A DNA stretch of 64,000 nucleotides from Botrytis cinerea B05.10 (GCF_000143535.2 NC_037313.1:441501-505500), one strand, 5' to 3'. Shown: positions 21,892 to 34,244, counted from the stretch's first letter. Numbers and translations: made by a program. Notes: a model not told the origin generated them from the letters alone.

Positions 21892-22995
21892 TCAGCTGAA
21901 AGGTGGGAGCCAGAATGGGTATCCGCCGTTCTTGATACGGAAAACGCTAAGCAAGAAGCTGTACATAACGAAGATAACTCCACCCCATACGAGGACTGCA
22001 ACTTGCTGAATTTTAGGGTCTGAGATACGTGGGACTTTGAGAGCCAAAGAGATTGTTGCAAAGGACAAAAGCCCATCTGAGAGATATAATTAGTATCGTC
22101 GCAAGTAAATATGAGTAGGTATGAAAAAGTATTTCTTACACATGGCAGCAATGATTTGTGTTTCCAGTCCATATTGATTGGAGAATCCACCTGCAAAGTA
22201 GCTGACACCTCCACGTCCGTCACCAGCAACGTATGGAACTTTTCTAATGTGGTTGAACATATGACCACTGGTAAATAGAAGGATGGCAATCAAGCTGATT
22301 GCAGCCCAGACATTTCGGTTTTGGACGATGGGTAAGACATATGGCCATGCAACACTGATAAAGGTGATCGTTCCAAGTACAGTAGTTGTAACTGCGATAA
22401 TACGAAGCCAGTTGATGGGTCGTTGAACTGGGGGATGTGGTCGGTCGGTGAGATGTCTAGTAATCCAAGAATGGACTTGCTCAGCAGTTTGAGGGCCGTT
22501 TGTAAAATCGTATCTCACGGGGCCGTTTAATGTAGAGGCATGAGGGCCAACAGTGGGTAAGAACAGTAGAAGGACGGGAGCAGTTTGTAGATTAAGCTAT
22601 CCAGTAGTTAGCATCGATTGATTGTAGTTTCGTAGCGCTAAACATACAGATTGGAAAGTGCCTTTGCCATCCATGAAATCAAGTGTTCCATAGAGCAGGC
22701 GGGATTCTCCTTGCTTATCTCCTTTGATCCAACTCTTTGACAACAGATCCCATTCTGGTTGAAATTCACGACATAATTGGCATCCAAATCTAGTTTCTAA
22801 AGCTGTCAACAGCACGGCGACAGAGTAATCTCTTGGTGCAGTGGTCAATTTGCTGTAGACACTATCATCGAGCTTCAATGGGGTAGATGAGAGAGACTTG
22901 GTATGGTATCGTTCAAAGTTATCGACTGCGGGCTTTTTGGCAGCTAGAGCAGCTAAAGGTAGCAAGGAGGCTACCAATGTCTTGAGGAAATGCAT
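21892..22995 (-). CDS. OST3: Oligosaccharyltransferase subunit OST3/OST6
   Basis: Three exons (22995-22648, 22596-22140, 22076-21892) give 329 residues. An N-terminal signal peptide (LVASLLPLAALAA) precedes a thioredoxin-like lumenal domain with the redox motif CQLC near residue 75 (after LETRFG). Four hydrophobic segments follow, including WLRIIAVTTTVLGTITFI and VWAAISLIAILLFTSGHMFN, and the family motif SGHMFNHIR with GGVSYFAGGFSNQYGLETQI. This is the Ost3/Ost6 (animal TUSC3/MAGT1) subunit of the ER oligosaccharyltransferase, which briefly binds substrate cysteines to help N-glycosylation. All signature residues are present; it looks intact. Confidence 0.95.
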
Positions 22996-23393
22996 CTGAA
23001 ATAAAATGCAAGGCCAAGATGCCTCTGGAGATTGGAATTGGTGGTGTCGATAGCAGAGAATAATCGAATGATTGTAACCAGTGGTGCTTTATCAAATAAA
23101 CTGAAGCATTGAGGAATCAAGATATCATCACCAAACACTTACGAAGCTCGAAGCGTGTCCTTAATTCAATTCGGTAAGTTCCACCTCGCGGGGCCATACA
23201 AATCTTATCACAAGTAGGGTGTGGCACTAGATTTATCCATGCCTGAGGCCATATATTCTTGGGGCAAGTTACGTCGACCCGGCAACTCATCCAACGCTTA
23301 GGGAGACTTTGTTGACTTTCGAACGCGATTGAACATTTTGACCATTTAACAGGTATTTTAAACACATTTTATTTTCACAAGTATAAATTTAAA
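22996..23393. promoter_or_regulatory. Shared divergent promoter region
   Basis: About 400 bp between the OST3 start (minus) and the coiled-coil gene start (plus). Must contain both promoters. No specific operator is assigned. Confidence 0.5.
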
Positions 23394-25729
23394 ATGGATC
23401 AAGTATTATCATATAATGATGATGAACATATCGAAAGCGTATGTATATGATCTCTTATTATCGTTAAGTTGGAGATGGAGTTTTGTGGCTGATACATATT
23501 TATAGCGATTGATGAAATCACAATGTCTCGAGTTGGCCTATCAGGAAGCACTACAAAATACCGAATTAATCGTGAAAGATGAAGCAAGTAGACGATTGAG
23601 ATTACAGGTTCTCTTGTTGGAAAATGAGGCGGATGAATTGCACCTTCAACTGGCGACCGGGGATGAGCGAATTGATGGATTGGAAGAAGAGAATGAAGAT
23701 TTAAGAGCACGACTTGACCAGGCCCAAGAAGATGTTAAGAGGGTGGAAACCGATTTAAGACTTCAAACGCGGGAACTCAATAACATCAAGGTATTAAAAA
23801 TCCCCTGGGTATATTTGAATGTCATGCTAATTCATGGCTGTATAGGCGGAGCTCCAATCTATGAGCGGAGTAACGATGGACTCAACAAAGGTTCTTACCG
23901 AAAAACTGGCACTCAGCCGCGAGTTGGCTACACTTAAACCAGAATTGGAGCATTTACGCTCGCAAGTGGCACATCAACAATCGATCCTAGCAGAGAAGTT
24001 GGCACTTCAGCGGCAAGTCAGCACTTTAGAAGTCGAATTAGAGACAGAGCGTCGTGCCTTGAGCCGTGCCACCGAGAAGAATAACGACCATTCCAAGGAA
24101 ACAGAACTTCAGCAAAAAATTGAGGCTTTGCAAAAAGATCTTTCCGAGGAGAAACGAGAAAGGGAAAGGGCTAAGAAAGAAATGTCGAAAGAAGCATCTA
24201 CTGCCCAAAAAGAATTTGCGCAAGAGAAACGTGAAATTGAGAAGAGCCATAAACTTTCAGAGAAGGAGACGGAGACTCTTCGAAAGGAACTGACGCTTCT
24301 AAAGCGTGACAGTGAGAATGCACGACAGGCTGGGGAAAAGGAGATAGAGACTCTTCGAAACGAAATCGAACTTTTGAAGAGCAGCAACGAGAAGGGGCAG
24401 AAATCCGGGGATAAGGAAATCGAAGTTCTTCGAAAGGAGTTTGCGTCTACTAAGCGAGACATCGAAAAAGCACACAAAAATACCCAAAAGGAATTGGCCG
24501 CTTCTCAAGCTCAAGTGGAAACTTTGGAAGGCGAAATCGAACAGCTTCGCGAGAGCGAGAAAGGACAGGAAGATGGTGAGAAGGAAATCGAGGTTCTCAG
24601 GAAAGAATTCGCCCACACGAAACGAGACATTGAAAAGGCTCATAAAGAAACACAGAAGGAGTTGGCTGCTTCTCAGGTTTTGATTGGATCCCTAGAGAGC
24701 AAGGTCGAGCAGCTCCGCACAAAAATGCGAGCCGCCAGAGAACAATTGAAAGAATGTCAGGCTGAACTGAATGAGGCGCGCAGTGCAGCATTGAAACTTC
24801 CCGTTGTCACGAGTCGAGAGAGTGTTCCAGTGAAAGATTCTCGCAAGAGATCTGCCAGGGAGATGAGCATGGATATTACTATTGGAACCCCAGACGGGAT
24901 TGCAGGGCGCGGAAAGCGACCTGGTGCGAACAGAGGTAGAGTTGATCAAACAATTTTGGGAGAAAAGTCAACATTCTCCATCACCCCCTATCTGAACAAG
25001 ACAATCAACATGGCTCCAGATACACCAGAAGATGGACAATCACCTGAGGATAAGGCTGATAAAGTAACGGAGCGAGAGAAATCCACCGAGAAGGACCAGA
25101 TTCTCGAAGAAGAGGAAACACACGAATCGCCTGCACAGCAAGTCAAGCCCAAACTTAAGGCCAGAAAGAAGCCAGCCGATAGTTCTGGTGACGAGAAAAA
25201 CGTATTGGCCGAAGCGAAGACTGGTAGCAAGAACAAAAAATCTGTGACTCAGAAACTCAAAGAATCACGTACGCTGAAAAAGGTTACAGAGGAAGAGGAC
25301 GGAGACGAAGATGAGAAACCTAAGAAACCCACAGCCCGAAAAATCAAAGCACGACCTATGCTAGAGAAGGTTGCGGAAGAAGAGGATGCGGACGAAAATG
25401 AGCAGCCCGAAGAACCAGAAGATTCCGAAGAACGAGAGATTAAAAAGCCCGTGAAAGCTAAGATTAAGGCTGTTGAAGAGCCTGAGCTAAAGAAGAAGAA
25501 ACGTAAAGTTCTTGGGGGTGGCAGCAAGACACTATTTGATGATGAGGATGGTGAAGCTCCTAAGAAACCAGCAAAGATTGCACTTGGACCAGCGAGGTTA
25601 CTGGGTAAAGGTGGTCTTGCTGGGCCAAGGGGGGGGATGAAGGGCGGTCTCGCAGCTGCTGGTGGATTTGGAGCATTCTCGCCTTTGAAGAAGGATCGTA
25701 GGGGTGCTGGAGCAAGTTTTTTAGCATAA
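23394..25729 (+). CDS. Long coiled-coil protein with charged tail, chromosome/spindle type
   Basis: Three exons (23394-23438, 23506-23790, 23846-25729), 737 residues. Residues about 20-480 are almost continuous heptad-type coiled coil (runs such as LRLQVLLLENEADELHLQL). The remainder is a disordered basic/acidic tail with DEDEKPKKPTARKIKARP and SDEEREIKKPVKAK-like blocks and ends FSPLKKDRRGAGASFLA. A short block FSITPYLNKT (about 24981) between the coiled coil and tail looks like a conserved linear motif. The family is often labelled chromosome-segregation-ATPase-like in filamentous fungi, but there is no Walker ATPase motif here. Kinetochore, spindle-pole or nuclear-scaffold roles are possible; I do not assign one. 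A 56-residue internal repeat is noted separately. Confidence 0.85.
24413..24722 (+). repeat. 168-bp (56-residue) tandem repeat in the coiled coil
   Basis: Two adjacent copies start at 24413 and 24581. Over the first 32 residues (starting K-E-I-E-V-L-R-K-E-F) the copies differ at only two positions. The synonymous differences show the duplication is not brand new. Shorter, more diverged units with KEIETLR and KETETLR precede them at about 78-bp spacing, so the rod has grown by repeat expansion. Confidence 0.85.
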
Positions 25730-26134
25730 GCTGTATGGAAATAATGAAATAATTGGGCGTTCAGGATAGGGAGAATACAGGCTCACGAGGCGTTGGTATT
25801 TTTGTATATGTAGTAATGAACAGCTACATTATTTGTGTTCAAGAAATGAAATTATCTTCTACTTGTAAATGTGACAATATCTGGGTTTTTGATTGTATGA
25901 CCAAGTAATACCGCATCCTTCAATCTCCTCATAGGATTAAAAAAGCTCTTTGGGCTCTCATAAACACTAATAAGAAAAGTTTTGCACAAGGCCCCAAATG
26001 CAAAAATTTGAGATCCTACGATAAAATTCTTCAATCTCATTATATACAAATCACACACACCCGAAACCATCCACACTTCCCGCTCACCAAACCAAACCAG
26101 CCACAATTTTTATTGCACCACATAACCCTATGCT
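25730..26134. other. Intergenic, tandem (+/+) genes
   Basis: 3' flank of the coiled-coil gene and 5' flank of MRM2; no gene or RNA recognised. Confidence 0.5.
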
Positions 26135-27894
26135 ATGCTACCACCTCGACTAACCCCCACAATCTCGACCTCTGGACGGGGAATCCTCCCGCGATTTCAC
26201 TCATGTATTCCAGGGCTGTGGAATCACAAAGCGGGGTTGGCGATCGCGCGGGGTAGATTTGCAAAGGGCGAGAATGGCGTTGAGAATGGGCTACGCACAT
26301 ACACATATATTTGCATGCGCAATGCCTCGTCTTCGTCCTCGTCGTCGTCGTCGTCGTCGACGAGATGGAAAAGTCGCCAGGGAAAGGATTGGTTTGCGCG
26401 CGCGGCGAAGGTTAAGGGGTTGAGGAGTAGAGCGGCGTTTAAATTGTTGGAGGTGTGTGTTTTGTTTATTTGTGTTTGTGTGTGTGGTTTTGGGGGGGGG
26501 GGAGAGATGTGAAGGGATTATGGGGGTGGGTGTGGATATGGATATGGATGTTAATGAGATGTTCGATTACAGATTGATACGAAGTATAAGATTTTTAAGA
26601 GGGGACAGACGGTGGTGGATCTGGTGAGTTTTCTTCTTTGATGCTGTGGGTGGAATGGGATGGGATGGGATTGGGACTTGAGGTGAGAATGGTTTGCTGA
26701 GAGAATATATTTAGGGATATGCGCCGGGTAGTTGGTCTCAGGTATGTTTTTATATTTCCCCTTCCCCTTCTCCTTCTCCTTCTTCTCTATATACCTATAT
26801 ACCTATCTATCTACATACATACATACATACCACTCTACCTCCCCTCCCCCACCAATCCATCCATCCATCCATCCATCCCACTCACCCTCCCCCCCTCCTC
26901 CAGGTAGCCTACGAACGCACACAACCCCACGGCCGCATCCTCGGCATCGACATCATCCCCGCGCAGCCACCCCACGGCGTCTCCACCATCCAAGGCAACT
27001 TCCTCTCGCGCCGAGTCCAACAATCCGTCAAGAATTTCCTGCTCGATCCCGAGCGCGGTCGTCCGCGCAGACCCCTCTTCTCCTCTTCTCCCGATGAAGA
27101 AGACGTCGACGACGATGTTGTCGCCGAAGAACCGAGTTATATAGATCTAGAGCGGCATATGAACGATCATGATAATGGCGCTGCGGGGATTCAATCTACG
27201 AGCCCGGCCCCCTCATCCTCATCCTCATCCTCATCCTCACCTTCACTCGAACAAAAACAAGAACAAGAACAAGAGCAAGAGCAAGAAAACGACGAGACAA
27301 AAATGGTCCACGTAGTACTAAGTGACATGTGCGCGCCCTGGGATCAAACCAGCGGTTTTTGGAAGAGAAGTCTGAGTGACCCGTATAATAGGATGATGAA
27401 CACGACCGGTATCAAGTTTTCCGATCACGCGGGGAGTATGGTATGTTATTTTTCTTTTTGTTTCCCTTTCTATTTCTCATCTTCCCATCTCCTCATCTTT
27501 GTATTCCAATCCCTTGCAGTTTGTTCTCAACTCGACTCGACTCAAATCAAATCAATCACCTACGCTATTCTAACCACGATATACGTACGTGCGTGTAGGA
27601 TCTCTGCAACGCGGCTTTGCGATTTGCCTTCGAAACGCTGAAACCTGGGGGTCATTTTGTGTGTAAGTTTTATCAGGGCGCCGAGGATAAAGAGCTGGAG
27701 TTGAAGCTGAGGAAAATGTTTGCCGTGGTGCATAGAGAGAAGCCGGAATCATCGAGGAGCGTGAGTGAGCCTAGGAAACTAATGGAGAGAACCATGCTCA
27801 CAATCAATAGGAATCGAAGGAAGCATACTTTGTAGCTCTTAGGCGGAATAGGTACGTTGACGCTGCAACTTTGGGTTACGTCAATGATGTGTAA
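26135..27894 (+). CDS. MRM2: Mitochondrial rRNA 2'-O-methyltransferase (FtsJ/RrmJ family)
   Basis: Six exons: 26135-26452, 26573-26623, 26715-26741, 26904-27440, 27599-27760, 27811-27894, all in frame, 392 residues. The SAM-binding motif GYAPGSWSQVA is assembled from exons 3 and 4. The KDKE catalytic tetrad of FtsJ enzymes is visible: K in SRAAFKLLE, D in VLSDMCAP, K in GHFVCKFYQG and E in SKEAYFVAL. The N-terminus (about 75 residues, Arg-rich, few acids) looks like a mitochondrial presequence. The family methylates the peptidyl-transferase loop of the large mitochondrial rRNA. Odd points: a poly-Ser run near residue 70 and a large insertion (about residues 180-250) with poly-Ser and EQ repeats between the SAM-binding half and VHVVLSDM. 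Both are coded by microsatellites. Confidence 0.93.
26335..26361 (+). repeat. Coding (TCG/TCC)n trinucleotide run in MRM2 (poly-Ser)
   Basis: Encodes eleven or so consecutive serines next to the presequence. Confidence 0.9.
26808..26880 (+). repeat. (CATA)n and (ATCC)n microsatellites in MRM2 intron 3
   Basis: Two tetranucleotide arrays fill part of the 162-bp intron just ahead of a pyrimidine-rich acceptor at 26903. Confidence 0.9.
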
Positions 27895-28198
27895 GTAGAA
27901 CCAAGTGTAAATATAAATTGTATAATAGCATGTCCAACTTGTATGGAAAAATATTTTGGTCATCACATCGATCATCACATGTGCAAATGAAAATTAACTT
28001 AGGGTGGAATCAAATTATTCATGATTACTACTCCTATCTGCATCGATACCATCATTTTCTTGTAGTATTCATATGCTAAAGACTGTACTGCGGATCCAGC
28101 TCGCCTTAAATAGCTTGTTGACATCCCTCCACCCTTCTTGGAGGTATCTAGACCAGCAAAGCCAGAAGTTCGTAACGTTCCTTTCCCAATTAGGCCAT
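27895..28198. other. Convergent 3' intergenic region
   Basis: About 300 bp between the stop codons of MRM2 (plus) and RPL18 (minus). Contains ATAAAT-type possible polyadenylation signals. The two 3' UTRs probably overlap or nearly meet. Confidence 0.5.
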
Positions 28199-29065
28199 TT
28201 AGACCTTGAAACCTCTGGACCTTCTGCGTCCACGAGCCTTCTCGAACTTGCGTCCCTTGGACTCGACGTATGGTTTCTGTTGTAGATTTGTCAGTTTTGC
28301 CAATGAAAATCCTCGTTGTGTTTATTACCTTGTGCTTGTGGGGTCCGAAACCGAAATGCTTGACAGCCTCTCTGGAGTTCTTTGGTCCTCTGAGGAGAAC
28401 GGTGTTGCTTCCAGTTGGGGATCTGAGAGCCAATTGATCCAAGGTCAAGGCCTCACCACCGGCGGCAAGAATGCGGGCACGGGCGGTAGCAGTGAAGCGG
28501 AGAGCAGCAACGCTGACCTTTGGGACGGACAAAAGACGGTTGTCATCAGTGACGGTTCCGATGATGACAACGGTTCTCTTCTCCTCCTTGTTGGTTTGGG
28601 ATGCGATTCTGGAGATGGAAACGGGAGGTCTGTTGATACGGGACATAAAAAGTCTGCGGAGAACGACCTTGTTGAAGGAGGCTTCAGTGCGGCCTGGAAA
28701 GGATTCAAAGTTAGCGCATATTACTTTGCACATGAATCTTGAGGTTGACTTACGAGCCAAGAAGCGGTAGAGCTTTACCAACAACTTGAGGTAGACATTG
28801 TCACTCTTTGGCGTCTTACGGTGAGTGTTGCGCACGTGGTGGTTGTCAAGATCGATACCTAGTTAGAAAATTCCTCGTCAGCCTATGATCAAGTATGCTC
28901 TTCACATCGGTCTTGCACAGACACAATGTTGCGCAGAGAATTGAGGTCTTTTACGATGCGATTTGAGAATTCCATCTTTCGACTTTCATTCTCAATCCAT
29001 CGTAACGTCACTCAATTTCCACTTGCACACGATGGCTGGAATAGAATTTGTGTTCACCTACCCAT
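28199..29065 (-). CDS. RPL18: 60S ribosomal protein L18 (eL18)
   Basis: Four exons: 29065-29062 (only ATG plus one base), 28858-28754, 28693-28329, 28276-28199, giving 183 residues, the usual length. The protein begins M-G-I-D-L-D-N-H-H, continues [25 protein letters not shown], and ends [10 protein letters not shown], all characteristic of eukaryotic L18. The four-base first exon followed by a 203-bp intron is typical of fungal ribosomal protein genes, where intron 1 sits right after the start codon. Cytosolic large ribosomal subunit. Confidence 0.95.
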
Positions 29066-30838
29066 GATTGGCGATTTGGGGGGTTTGTCGTCGAGGGGTG
29101 TCGAGAAGTCGTGAATAATCCAGCAAGAACAAAAACAATTTCGAAGAAGTTTTAAGAATATGGAGCCCAGTGCGTGAATTCGCTTAAAATTTTCCGTGGA
29201 TTTTCTCTTTTCAGTGCCTTGTGGCCTGAGGCATTCACATCAATCCATCCAGTTTTTTGTCAATGGTGACCGCCCGGGACGCTGGAGGTGGGTTGGAATG
29301 TACCGAAGTATCGGTACTCTTGAACGGAAAGGCGGAGTACATCGTGGGTACTCGGCCTCGTCAGGGGTGATGAATAAGGAGTCGAGTAATTTGGGAGAGA
29401 TGAGAGTGTTCGAGATCAATGATGGAATATTGTCTCACGTCAATTCAAAGGTGCACTATACTCCGTACACGAGATCTGCTCGCATATGGGTATGGGTATC
29501 TAGTAGACAGATGGCTGGGTCTATATACATAGTACTGTGCAGAGCAGATATACCACCTTGTCTAGGTCCTTTTTAGAATAAACCTGGGTGGTGGGCAGGA
29601 ATACATGATCTATTTGATACGGTGTTTGATACTGGCTTACTCGTATTCAAGCAAGTACTCGCCCGCCCTCTCGAGTCTAATAACAGATAACAAACAACAA
29701 ACAACAAACATCCAAGCTGTACGAGGAGTTGATCAATACCGACCTAGCTATACTACTCCGCATACAGACATCGATCGTTCTGTTCTTGCGGAAAACTACG
29801 GAAGGACTAGGCAAGTTGACATCATGTTGTAGCTCTCCAATTCTCAATGATGGGGTAATTCTATCTCCGTGCATCATCATATGGAAGATCTTCCAACGTT
29901 GTTGCCGGTTAGTAGCTGTCGAACTCGAAGCGTCAAGATTTCAACATGGAGAAGAACCCAACACATTGGATCCAAGCTGGCATGATGTAGATAAATAGAT
30001 GTATTCATTAATTAGTTGCTCGTCTGTAATTCGTATACATATACACATATACACACACACCCATCATCCCAAGAGCGATGACTAAAGAAAAGATGGAACT
30101 TTCCGTCAACAAACCCTTCACTCAAGGACCTCCACCTCCTCCACTTCCACCGTGGTCCTTGGTAGAGTAAAGTTTTTTCCGCTTATGATGACTGGTCGAG
30201 TCAACCAAAAGTTCTCTGCTACTGTAGGTACGGGCAAACAGTACGGGTTGCTTATTAGTTACTTATTATTACTTCATTGCTACCTGGGTGCATCAATTCC
30301 TCCAATCCTCCGCAATACAACAACAACATAGACCTTTAAATCACCCTCCTAGACTTCTTCTTTTTTATAGAAAACCCCCCCAAAAACAATTTACTACTCG
30401 AATAATAACTTTGTCGACTACTCCTCTACTCAAGCTACACCTCCTCATATTCTTCCTGCAGCTTCTCCTTTCTCTCTTGTGTTATCGTCGAACCCTAGAT
30501 TACATTGATATTGATACTCCTATCCTCCGGTGACACTATCTCGTACCCCCCCCGTACTGGATCTTCTCCCATTCAAGCTCGGTTTAAAAAAGCCAACCCC
30601 AGCCAGCCTCACCACCTACTGGATCTTTCCCCAATTGTACATGTACAATATATTCAGCAATTGATCGTCGATTTCTTGTTTCTATTCAAAAGTCTACGTT
30701 CTCATATATCCTACCAAATATCAGAGTCGCCCTTTATTCTCGACACCTTGCCCTTCGAATTCGCATGCGTGGTGGGCTTAAGGTGTGCGTTGAGCTTTTA
30801 GGCCTTTGCGGTGCATAGCTTAGCTACTTTTCCTAGAA
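29066..30838. other. Divergent intergenic region, 1.8 kb
   Basis: Between RPL18 (minus) and the mitochondrial carrier (plus). The first part is the RPL18 promoter. 30280-30800 is pyrimidine-rich and is probably the carrier's long 5' leader. No gene supported. Confidence 0.5.
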
Positions 30839-32120
30839 ATGTCGGCCGTATGTTCTATTCCCTTAATCTTACTCTCTATCTAGTATCTATGCTGACAATT
30901 TGTTCTTTTTACAAGTCCAAGAATGATGTTCTCCCACCCAAATATACCCCCAGAGTTCTGCAACTCAGAGAGCTGATCGCACAGCCTGTGGTGGCGGCAT
31001 TTTGCGCCGGTGGAGTGGCAGGCGCGGTTTCTAGAACAGTCGTATCGCCTCTGGAGCGATTAAAGATTCTTTTTCAAATACAAAGCGTAGGGCGAGAAGA
31101 ATACAAGATGTCTGTAGGAAAGGGGCTCATGAAGATGTGGAGAGAGGAAGGTTGGCGTGGATTGATGAGGGGTAATGGCACTAACTGTATTCGAATTGTT
31201 CCCTATTCTGCTGTTCAGTTTGGAAGCTACAATTTCTATAAAAAGGTAAGAGCCCAAGGAGATCTTCAATCCCCAATACTTCTCTACCAACTACGCGTTG
31301 CGGAAATTCTGATTCAAATGAGCGCATGTCGTGCAAAGCAATTACTGATTTCCTACGCTTCTTTAGTTCTTCGAAACCACTCCTGGCGCAGACTTGGGTT
31401 CCTTTAGACGTCTCATTTGCGGTGGAGCTGCCGGAATCACATCCGTATTCTTTACCTATCCCCTAGATATTGTTCGCACTAGATTATCTATTCAGTCTGC
31501 ATCATTCGCGGCTTTGGGAAAGCCTGGTACTAAGTTACCAGGCATGTTCGCTACGTTGAAGACGATGTACAAAACAGAAGGAGGCGTTCTTGCATTATAT
31601 AGAGGAATTATACCTACTGTCGCTGGCGTTGCACCATATGTGAGTGTGGATTGAGTGGTTATTGGGTCTTTGAATTGCATTGCTAACGAACAGATAAGGT
31701 TGGCTTGAACTTCATGACTTATGAGCTTGTAAGAAAGCATTTCACTCCAGAAGGAGACCAAAATCCCAGCGCGGTTCGAAAGTTAGCAGCCGGAGCTATA
31801 TCTGGCGCCGTCGCACAGACGTGCACATATCCATTGTAAGGTGCCCATTCATCTTTTTTTAAAACTTAAAGCTAATATTATTTAGTGATGTCCTTCGACG
31901 TCGTTTTCAGATTAATACAATGTCTGGTATGGGTTACCAGTACAAATCAATTTTTGATGCTGTCGGAAGAATTGTCGCACAAGAAGGTATCATGGGCATG
32001 TACAAGGGGATTGTACCCAATCTGCTCAAAGTAGCCCCAAGTATGGCGAGTAGTTGGCTCAGTTTTGAGATGACTAGGGATTTCTTTGTAGGGTTAAAAT
32101 CCGAAGATGCCGGCTTGTGA
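30839..32120 (+). CDS. Mitochondrial carrier (SLC25; YPR011c-like adenosine phosphosulfate carrier)
   Basis: Five exons (30839-30847, 30916-31245, 31367-31639, 31699-31835, 31886-32120), 327 residues. The three-fold carrier repeat is complete: the Px[DE]xx[KR] signatures read PLERLK (repeat 1), PLDIVR (repeat 2) and PFDVLR (repeat 3), each opening a pair of membrane helices. AGGVAGAVSRTVVSPLERLK and GRG/RGNGTNCIRIVPYSAVQF in repeat 1 resemble the SLC25A24/A42 branch, which includes yeast Ypr011c, a transporter of adenosine 5'-phosphosulfate and PAPS. Substrate is inferred from that resemblance only. The first exon codes only three residues; the start is fixed by the ATG at 30839 and a canonical donor six bases on. 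Confidence 0.88.
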
Positions 32121-32987
32121 GTTTGAGAAAAGCCCCCTGATATTTCTCAACAATGAGAACGGTTTTGGACAGGCGTATTAAAGGTCAAGGCTTTGTATAT
32201 GAAGATGGCGTAGACCAGGTCAATGGATTGCATTTGGTAAGGCATCTGGGCATGCATATGGGAGCGGGCGTTATTTTGTAAAAAGAGACAGACAAGATTC
32301 TTAAGACCGGGTCCTATAATCAGCGATAACAGGAGAATAGATGTGCTAGGGAATTGGGGTGAATTCACGGTGATCATTGTGAAATTCAAAGGTGTATGAA
32401 CAAAAAAAAAGGTGTTTTGCGGCAGAAATCTGATGAGCTCTTAGATCTATCTTCCTACCTAATTGGATGGGGGAGGAGGTGGATGATAACTTTTACAATT
32501 CCTATATGGGAAGTTTTTGAATACATAGGTAGCAATCTAATGTGAAGGATTTTTGTTGATAATTACTTGGGTACTTTGGTACTTTTTGGTGTGCAATGCA
32601 TCTCTGAAGACCTTTCTTTATTCATAGTCTCGAGTGAGGAAGTCTTACAACTTTCGCAAGTGCGATTGAGTTTCACACTCAGGGGTGGTGAGAGTTTATA
32701 AAGGTTGTTGAGTTGTTTCTTGGGGACTTGTAAGAGTAGCGGAGCATTGTGTGCTTTTTGTTGTTGGTAATGTGTTGTTGTGGTACTCGGATTGTTAGAT
32801 TGGGGTGGGTGGTGGTCAATAGAGCGAGCAACATCATCACCGAAAAGCCATGTTCCATCCTTGTTCAAACTTTTTGGGATGTTCATATAAAAGATTACAA
32901 AGCTCACATTAGTTAATATTATAGTACATGAATTAATAGGTTTTCTTATATGAAAACTTGATTACACGCTTCAAATCACACCTTTCA
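32121..32987. other. Convergent intergenic region
   Basis: Between the carrier and ERG6 stop codons. One weak minus-strand ORF (32563-32907) has no family features. No gene supported. Confidence 0.5.
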
Positions 32988-34222
32988 TCATACTGCTGGT
33001 TTACGAGCAACCATCAGATACATCGGTGTGAATAGTTTCTCCTTCGCACCTGCAACCAGACATTCTGCTCCTGCTGCTAGTGAATTGGCCGTCTTCTGAG
33101 TGCCTTTTGGAGCCATTGCAATCGTCTCCATAGCCCCAATGAATCCGTGCACGACAGTGCGACCAATGGGTGACATTCGAAGGAACGTGGGTAGTTCCCA
33201 AATACTCTGCATGTATTTCAGTTCGCCGCTGAGAGGCCAATACCACGGAATCCCATTCCCGTCCTCCTTTTCTGCAACATTCATGTGGAGTTCGAGAACG
33301 AAGCCGGCTTTCTCCATTGCCTGTAGCGCTACCGAAATCTTCTCCATGTTACTAATTCCATTTCCTTGCTCGATCCCCAGACGAAGCGCTCGGTGGTGGG
33401 GATCTTCATTGTCATATTTTTCAGTCATCAGCCACTCGTACACGCCGAACGAACCACCCGGTTTCAGAACTCGGAAGATCTCGCTGTAGACGCCCTCTAA
33501 GCTGGGAGCGTGCACAGTAGCCTCAATCGCATAGACGGCATCGAAACTATTATCCGGATAGCTCATCTGCATAAAATCACCTTTCGTGAAGCTGACTCGG
33601 TTTCCCAAACCCTGTTGCTGCGCATAGCGTGTCGCGCGCTCGATCTGGTAATCGTTATTGTTCAACCCGACGATTTTGCAGCCGGTGAATTTGGCGATCT
33701 CGCGGGCGGGCCCGCCAACGCCGCATCCGACGTCGAGCACGAGCTGGTCTTGCTGGAGTCCCATTTTCAGCGCCAGATAGTGCTCGTGTCGTGCGAGGGC
33801 TTGCTTTAGTGGCTCGCCTTTGGCGAATGTGCAGAAGTGGAAACTTTGGGCCCTGGGTTGAGAGATGGTCAGTGATGATTCGATTGTAGAAGAATACTGT
33901 GGGGTGTAATGGCACGGAAAAGGGATGTGGTTCTCACTCACCAACCATATTCGTAGAGATCCGTTGCGAGATCATAGTAGTGACGAGTGAGCGTAGCATA
34001 GTCCTTGCGTCTCGTATCGCGATCCAGCGTCGTTTCATTCTTGGCAACCTTGTTATCCCAATGCTTGAAATATTCATCCGCGGCAAGCTTCTGCGCGTCC
34101 TTGTCCTTGTGCATCAGGTTCAGGAACGAGCGATCGGTCTGTCCGGTTTGGCCATGGAGCGCTTGCTTGAACGCGGAATCTCGTGCGAGATCTTGCGGCT
34201 CGAGGACGATGGGGGTGGCCAT
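32988..34222 (-). CDS. ERG6: Sterol 24-C-methyltransferase
   Basis: Two exons (34222-33942, 33852-32988), 381 residues, the usual size. The SAM-binding motif VLDVGCGVGGPAREI lies near residue 130; the sterol-methyltransferase blocks YEYGW (exon junction), YAIEATVHAP, GVYEWLMTEKYD and NGIPWYWPL follow in order, with the C-terminal sterol-binding region to ARKPAV. The enzyme adds a methyl group to C-24 of zymosterol to make fecosterol in ergosterol synthesis on ER/lipid-droplet membranes. All key motifs are present. A near-consensus sterol regulatory element lies just upstream. Confidence 0.97.
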
Positions 34223-34244
34223 GCTGGGGGATTTGCTGGGGAGA

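Noticed and set aside
28859..29061. C/D-box snoRNA inside RPL18 intron 1
   Set aside because: Only loose C-box and D-box resemblance and no terminal stem was seen.
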